64,000 nucleotides of DNA. Origin: Sinohyriopsis cumingii. Lineage: Eukaryota > Mollusca > Bivalvia > Unionida > Unionidae. This document shows, one piece after another, positions 60,300-64,000 of this stretch. The first letter of the stretch is position 1. Each line of letters opens with the position of its first letter. The stretch is from contig CM068839.1 in NCBI GenBank assembly GCA_028554795.2, positions 14,036,220 through 14,100,219 on the forward strand, read 5' to 3'. The position numbers and the translations under genes are program-made. Under the pieces are notes generated by a model that did not search any database, had not been told where the DNA came from, and saw only the letters and a program-made list of their open reading frames with translations.

Positions 60300-60525
60300 G
60301 AATATGCATGTGGTACACATGGTGTTAATCATCCAATGTGGTACACCTGGTGTTAATCATCCATGTGGTACACCTGGTTTTAATCATCCACATGGTACAC
60401 CCATGTGGTACACCTGGTGTTAATCATCCATGTGGTACGCCTGGTGTTATTCATCCATGTGGTACACCTGGTGTTAATCATCCATGTGGTACACCTGGTG
60501 TTAATCATCCATGTGCATATCTATT
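60300..60525. repeat. Minisatellite, 27-bp unit, about 7 copies
   Basis: The unit is CATGTGGTACACCTGGTG followed by TTAATCATC. Copies are near-identical, with one short interruption near 60390. A 67-codon frame across it is repetitive. Confidence 0.93.
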
Positions 60526-60589
60526 CATGAGGACCAGCTAAATTGTTAATTTTTCAACAAGCAGTATGAAATGATATGGTAATGATCCT

Positions 60590-61020
60590 AAGGATAGTTT
60601 ACCTAAATTGTCATATGTATTCAAGATAGGTATGTCGTACCTAAATGGTCATATGTATTCAACATAGATATGTCTTATCTGAATGGTCACACATATCCAA
60701 CATAGATGTCTTACATAAATTGTCACATGTATTCAACATAGATATGTCTTTACTAAATGGTCACACATATTCAACATAGCTATGTCTTACCTAAATGGTC
60801 ACACATATTCAACATAGATATATCTTGCCTAAATTGTCACATTTATTCAACATAGATATATTTTACCTAAATTGTCACATGTATTCAACTTAGATGTGTC
60901 TTTACTAAATGGTCACACATATTCAACATAGATGTCTTACCTAAATTGTCATACATATTCAACATAGATATGTCTTACCTAAACTGTCACACATATTAAA
61001 CATAGATATGTCTTACAAAC
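60590..61020. repeat. Minisatellite, about 36-bp unit, about 11 diverged copies
   Basis: Units carry TTACCTAAATGGTCACACAT and ATTCAACATAGATATGTC. Confidence 0.9.
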
Positions 61021-61549
61021 TGAACCATATATAATGAGAGGTTAAAGACACACAACAGATGAAGCAATCATGAGTTGAGTGCAGTATGCCATGCATGTTG
61101 GCAGATGTCTGTAACATATAATTAGTTGTCAACATCAAGCCTAATGTGAAGATAAGGAAAATGTTTTGCTTCTAATTGGCTCTATTAAATGTCATTCCTT
61201 CAGATATTGCCTATGATGTACACAAATTTGTATACATTGCATTTTATTTTTCCTCAGCTATCAAGCAGTCTTTCCTTTAAGAATTTCCCTCTGCTTCTGA
61301 GTTTTCCTTTCAGTTATTTTGTATAATTTATGCATTCCTGTAATTCATTTTGCAAAGAAATTTACTTTTGTTTATCGTTATTGCTAATTGGCCTATACCT
61401 AAGACTATCAGCAGTGATAGATGCTCAAAGTGCTAAAGTTTAATGAGGTAAAGTTACAAGACTGTCCTAAAGGCCTGAAATTTGTTCTTAATATTATTAG
61501 CAATAATTTTGATGACTAATTGTCAAGTCAGAATCTGTTTTTCGTGTAG

Positions 61550-62120
61550 TCCGAACAGTCAACATTTTATGACTCGCATGTTTTTGTTATTGTTCAGACA
61601 GCCATCATTTTAAGATTCTATATTTTTCTTACAGTCCAGAAAGCCAGTGTTTTAGGAATCCATGTTTTTGTTATTGTCCAGACATCCAACATTATATGAA
61701 TCCATCTCTTTCTTATAATTCTGACAGCCAACACGTTACAATCCATGTTTTTCTTATAGTCCAGACAGCCATCATTTTATGATTCCATATTTTTCTTATG
61801 GTCCAGAAAGCCAATGTTTTAGGAATCCATGTTTTTGTAATAGTCCAGACAGCCAACATTATATGAATCCATCTCTTTCTTATAGTTCTGACAGCCAACA
61901 CTTTACAGTCCATGTTTTTCTTTGAAGTTCAGAAAGCCAATATTTTATTAATCCATGTTTTTGTTAATGTTCAGACAGCCAACATTTTATGAGTCCATAT
62001 TTTTCTGATAGTCCTGACAGCCAACATTTTATGAATCAATGTTTTTGTTATTGTTCAGTCATCATTTTATGTGTCCACATTTTTCTTATAGTCCAGACAG
62101 TCAACATTTTATGAATCCTT
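61550..62120. repeat. Minisatellite, about 42-bp unit, first segment
   Basis: Units carry GTCCAGACAGCCAACATTTT, ATGAATCCATG and TTTTTCTTATA. The pyrimidine tract plus TATAG in each unit looks like a 3' splice site. The array is split by a LINE insertion and resumes at 63540. Confidence 0.9.
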
Positions 62121-62149
62121 GACATTCTTTTGATATACCTATTAAGCTA

Positions 62150-63355
62150 TAACTGTATTCATCAAAATCAATCAGGGTTCAGAGAAAACAATCCTGTGAG
62201 ACAGCCTTGGTCTTCATGATAGATGGATGGATTACTGCCTAATAGATCATGGATAATTAGTTGGATCCATACAAGCTGATCTTAGAAAAACTTTTGACCT
62301 TGTTGATCATTATATTCATATCAAGGAATTGAGCATTGAACAGTGTGAACATTAAATAATTGATTGGTTTACATCAAATCTAAAAATAAGAACAGTGTGT
62401 CAAAATAAATGGCAGTTTTTCTAAGAACCAATTCTAAGAAGAATCAATTACATGTGGAGTACCACAGGGATAAATTCTAGGCCCATTCCTCTTTCTCATT
62501 TTCATAAATGATCTGCCACTGAAAATATGGAACTGTATTTCATCAACTGACTTGTATGCAGATGATACCACAATATCAGATTTCAAACAACTGACAAAAT
62601 CCTTGGGGTAATGGTTAACAACAATTTGCAATGTAATAAACATTTGTCATAAAGTCAGTTGATGTCTTTGGTTATTTAGCAAGATTATGCCATATCTTTT
62701 AACTAAACATAGGTTAATATACTTCAGATACTATACTATATACAACCATACATAGAATACTGTGATTTTATCTAGGGAAGCACTTCTGACAAGAATATTA
62801 ACAAATTATTCCACTTGCAAAAACGAAGATTGTAGGCTCATCTTAGATAATGCTGAACACATCACAAATGCAATGAATGATATTCAAATGTTAACAGTAA
62901 GTGAATAAACAATTTTTTAGAAAGGCTAGACTTGTGCACAAAGTTTCATATGGCCCCATTATATCTCAGTGAATTATTTCATACTAAAATCCAAGGCAAC
63001 ACCTCCAATTGAAGATCAATTTCTGCTAACCACCTCTGCATCTCAAAACCAATTAAATAAATCCTTAAGAAAAGTTTTCAGTATTCAGGATACTAATTTG
63101 AGACAGAATCGCAAAGGAAATTAGAGAAAGTACAAATATAAATACATTTAATTATAAACCATTTAAATCAATTAAAAGTGGAACCTCTTCATTCTGACAA
63201 ATACATTACAACTTAAAGTATAAATTATTCACTAACATTCTATTTTGTTGTCTGACTACTTTTGTATTGTATATATAAAATGTACCTGTTTGGAGTATTT
63301 TCATTAAACCTTTCTGTTTATTCTGTCAGTATATAAATTTAGCTTATTATCAATG

Positions 63356-63396
<41 letters not shown>

Positions 63397-63538
63397 TTGT
63401 CTGTGTGTAACTATGTACATGACATTGTACTCTGAATGCAAATATGCACATAATACAGGGCCACAAGGAGGCCATGCATCTAATTGTATTGTGATCCTCT
63501 TTAAATAAAGTCATTATTATTATTATTATTATTATTAT
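62150..63538 (+). mobile_element. Degenerate LINE (non-LTR retrotransposon) fragment
   Basis: In broken frames the reverse-transcriptase motifs can be read: Asp-Leu-Arg-Lys-(Thr)-Phe-Asp near 62282, Gly-Val-Pro-Gln-Gly followed by a stop near 62456, Leu-Gly-Pro-Phe-Leu-Phe-Leu-Ile-Phe-Ile-Asn-Asp-Leu-Pro, and Tyr-Ala-Asp-Asp-Thr near 62556. The 3' end has AATAAAGTCATTATT and an ATT-repeat tail. The order and motif spelling fit CR1/L2/Jockey-type LINEs; the family is undetermined. It carries many stops, and a GT microsatellite at 63361-63392 lies inside it. Confidence 0.85.
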
Positions 63539-63539
63539 C

Positions 63540-63825
63540 CATCTCATTAGCATAGTTCTGACAGCCAACATTTTATTAATCCATGTCATTCTTTTAGTCC
63601 AAACAGCAAACATTTTTTGAATGCATGTCTTATAGTCCAGACAGTCAGCTTTTTATGAATTCTGTCTTTCTCATTGTAGACAGACAACATTTTATGAATC
63701 CATGACTTTCTTATAGTCTAGACAAGCAAACTTTTATAATACATGTCTTATAGTCCTGACAGTCAACATTTTATGACTCTATGCCTCTCTTATAGCCCAG
63801 AGGGGCCAGCATTTTGTGTCCTCTT
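63540..63825. repeat. Minisatellite, about 42-bp unit, second segment
   Basis: This is the same unit as 61550-62120 (CCAGACAG(C/T)CAACATTTTATG), resuming directly after the LINE tail. The array therefore existed before the LINE insertion. It ends about 60 bp before exon G. Confidence 0.88.
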
Positions 63826-63886
63826 TAACATGTACGTTCTAGAGCCTAAATGCTGTATCAATGGTTTTCATCTCCTTTATTTAAAG

Positions 63887-63974
63887 GGAGGGTCAGTGAT
63901 CAGATTGTTTCACAAGGAATTGGAGGCCTATCTTGTGGCAGAAGGGATATTTGATGACACAGTCACTGAAGATG
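63887..63974 (+). CDS. ITPR-like receptor, internal exon G (start of ligand-binding core)
   Basis: This 88-bp exon (phase 0 to 1) lies between acceptor TTTATTTAAAG and donor GTATGT. It reads Gly-Gly-Ser-Val-Ile-Arg-Leu-Phe-His-Lys-Glu-Leu-Glu-Ala-Tyr-Leu, the hallmark ITPR motif Gly-Gly-Asp-Val-Val-Arg-Leu-Phe-His-Ala-Glu-Gln-Glu-Lys-Phe-Leu that opens the IP3-binding core. The Arg equivalent to human ITPR1 Arg241 is present, whereas the Lys249 equivalent is Ala. This substitution suggests altered ligand binding, a point of inference. The rest of the receptor, including the channel, lies downstream of the window. Confidence 0.93.
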
Positions 63975-64000
63975 GTATGTATCAAGAAAAACTTTATATA

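Noticed and set aside
62434..62643. 69-codon minus-strand frame
   Set aside because: Antisense shadow of the degenerate LINE reverse transcriptase.

Overview
This is a window of an animal nuclear genome: AT-rich, intron-dominated, and full of SINEs, minisatellites, microsatellites and DNA transposons. The transposon mix and the tRNA-headed SINEs fit a lophotrochozoan invertebrate, most likely a mollusc; that is inference, not proof. I found no tRNA, rRNA, CRISPR array or bacterial-type gene.

Host gene. Seven short plus-strand exons (7193-7318, 7877-7963, 14309-14386, 23349-23429, 25990-26087, 59758-59845, 63887-63974) have AG acceptors, GT donors and matching phases. Together they read as the amino-terminal beta-trefoil (suppressor) region and the start of the ligand-binding core of a divergent inositol 1,4,5-trisphosphate receptor (ITPR) family protein. 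Earlier and later exons lie outside the window or were not recognised. Everything else is intron or 5' flank.

Tandem arrays tied to exons. The third exon (26 codons) is the first unit of a roughly 49-copy, 84-bp array (14312-18427). The array is therefore an amplified protein-coding exon plus 17 bp of its intron, not anonymous satellite DNA. A second, smaller array (about 23130-23370) repeats the 3' splice site and first bases of the fourth exon. Unrelated minisatellites of 26 to 100 bp fill the other introns. The largest is a 4.7 kb array at 27640-32340.

Polinton/Maverick insertion. The 33.7 kb intron between exons five and six holds a 17,420-bp element (38279-55698). It has a perfect 6-bp target duplication (AGTGTC), AG...CT ends, and near-identical terminal inverted repeats of about 6.5 and 6.0 kb. 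Its 4.85 kb centre carries Polinton-type genes: an adenovirus-type cysteine protease, a putative minor-capsid protein, a small membrane protein and a Cys/His-motif protein. Several are broken. I see no DNA polymerase B, integrase, packaging ATPase or major capsid gene, so the copy looks non-autonomous. The arms hold subterminal repeats, roughly 600-bp tandem units each with a CRE palindrome, an 84-bp tandem repeat and a zinc-knuckle remnant. Tandem copy numbers differ between the arms.

Other mobile DNA: tRNA-derived SINEs of at least two families (681, 12010, 21028 and 34908; 22327 and 33424), a hAT-type MITE with 8-bp target duplication (19050-19248), a short palindromic-ended MITE (33810), two further inverted-repeat elements (56272-56997 and 57040-58053), LINE fragments (26366 and 62150), and a decayed region at 8294-10960 that resembles the Polinton terminus.
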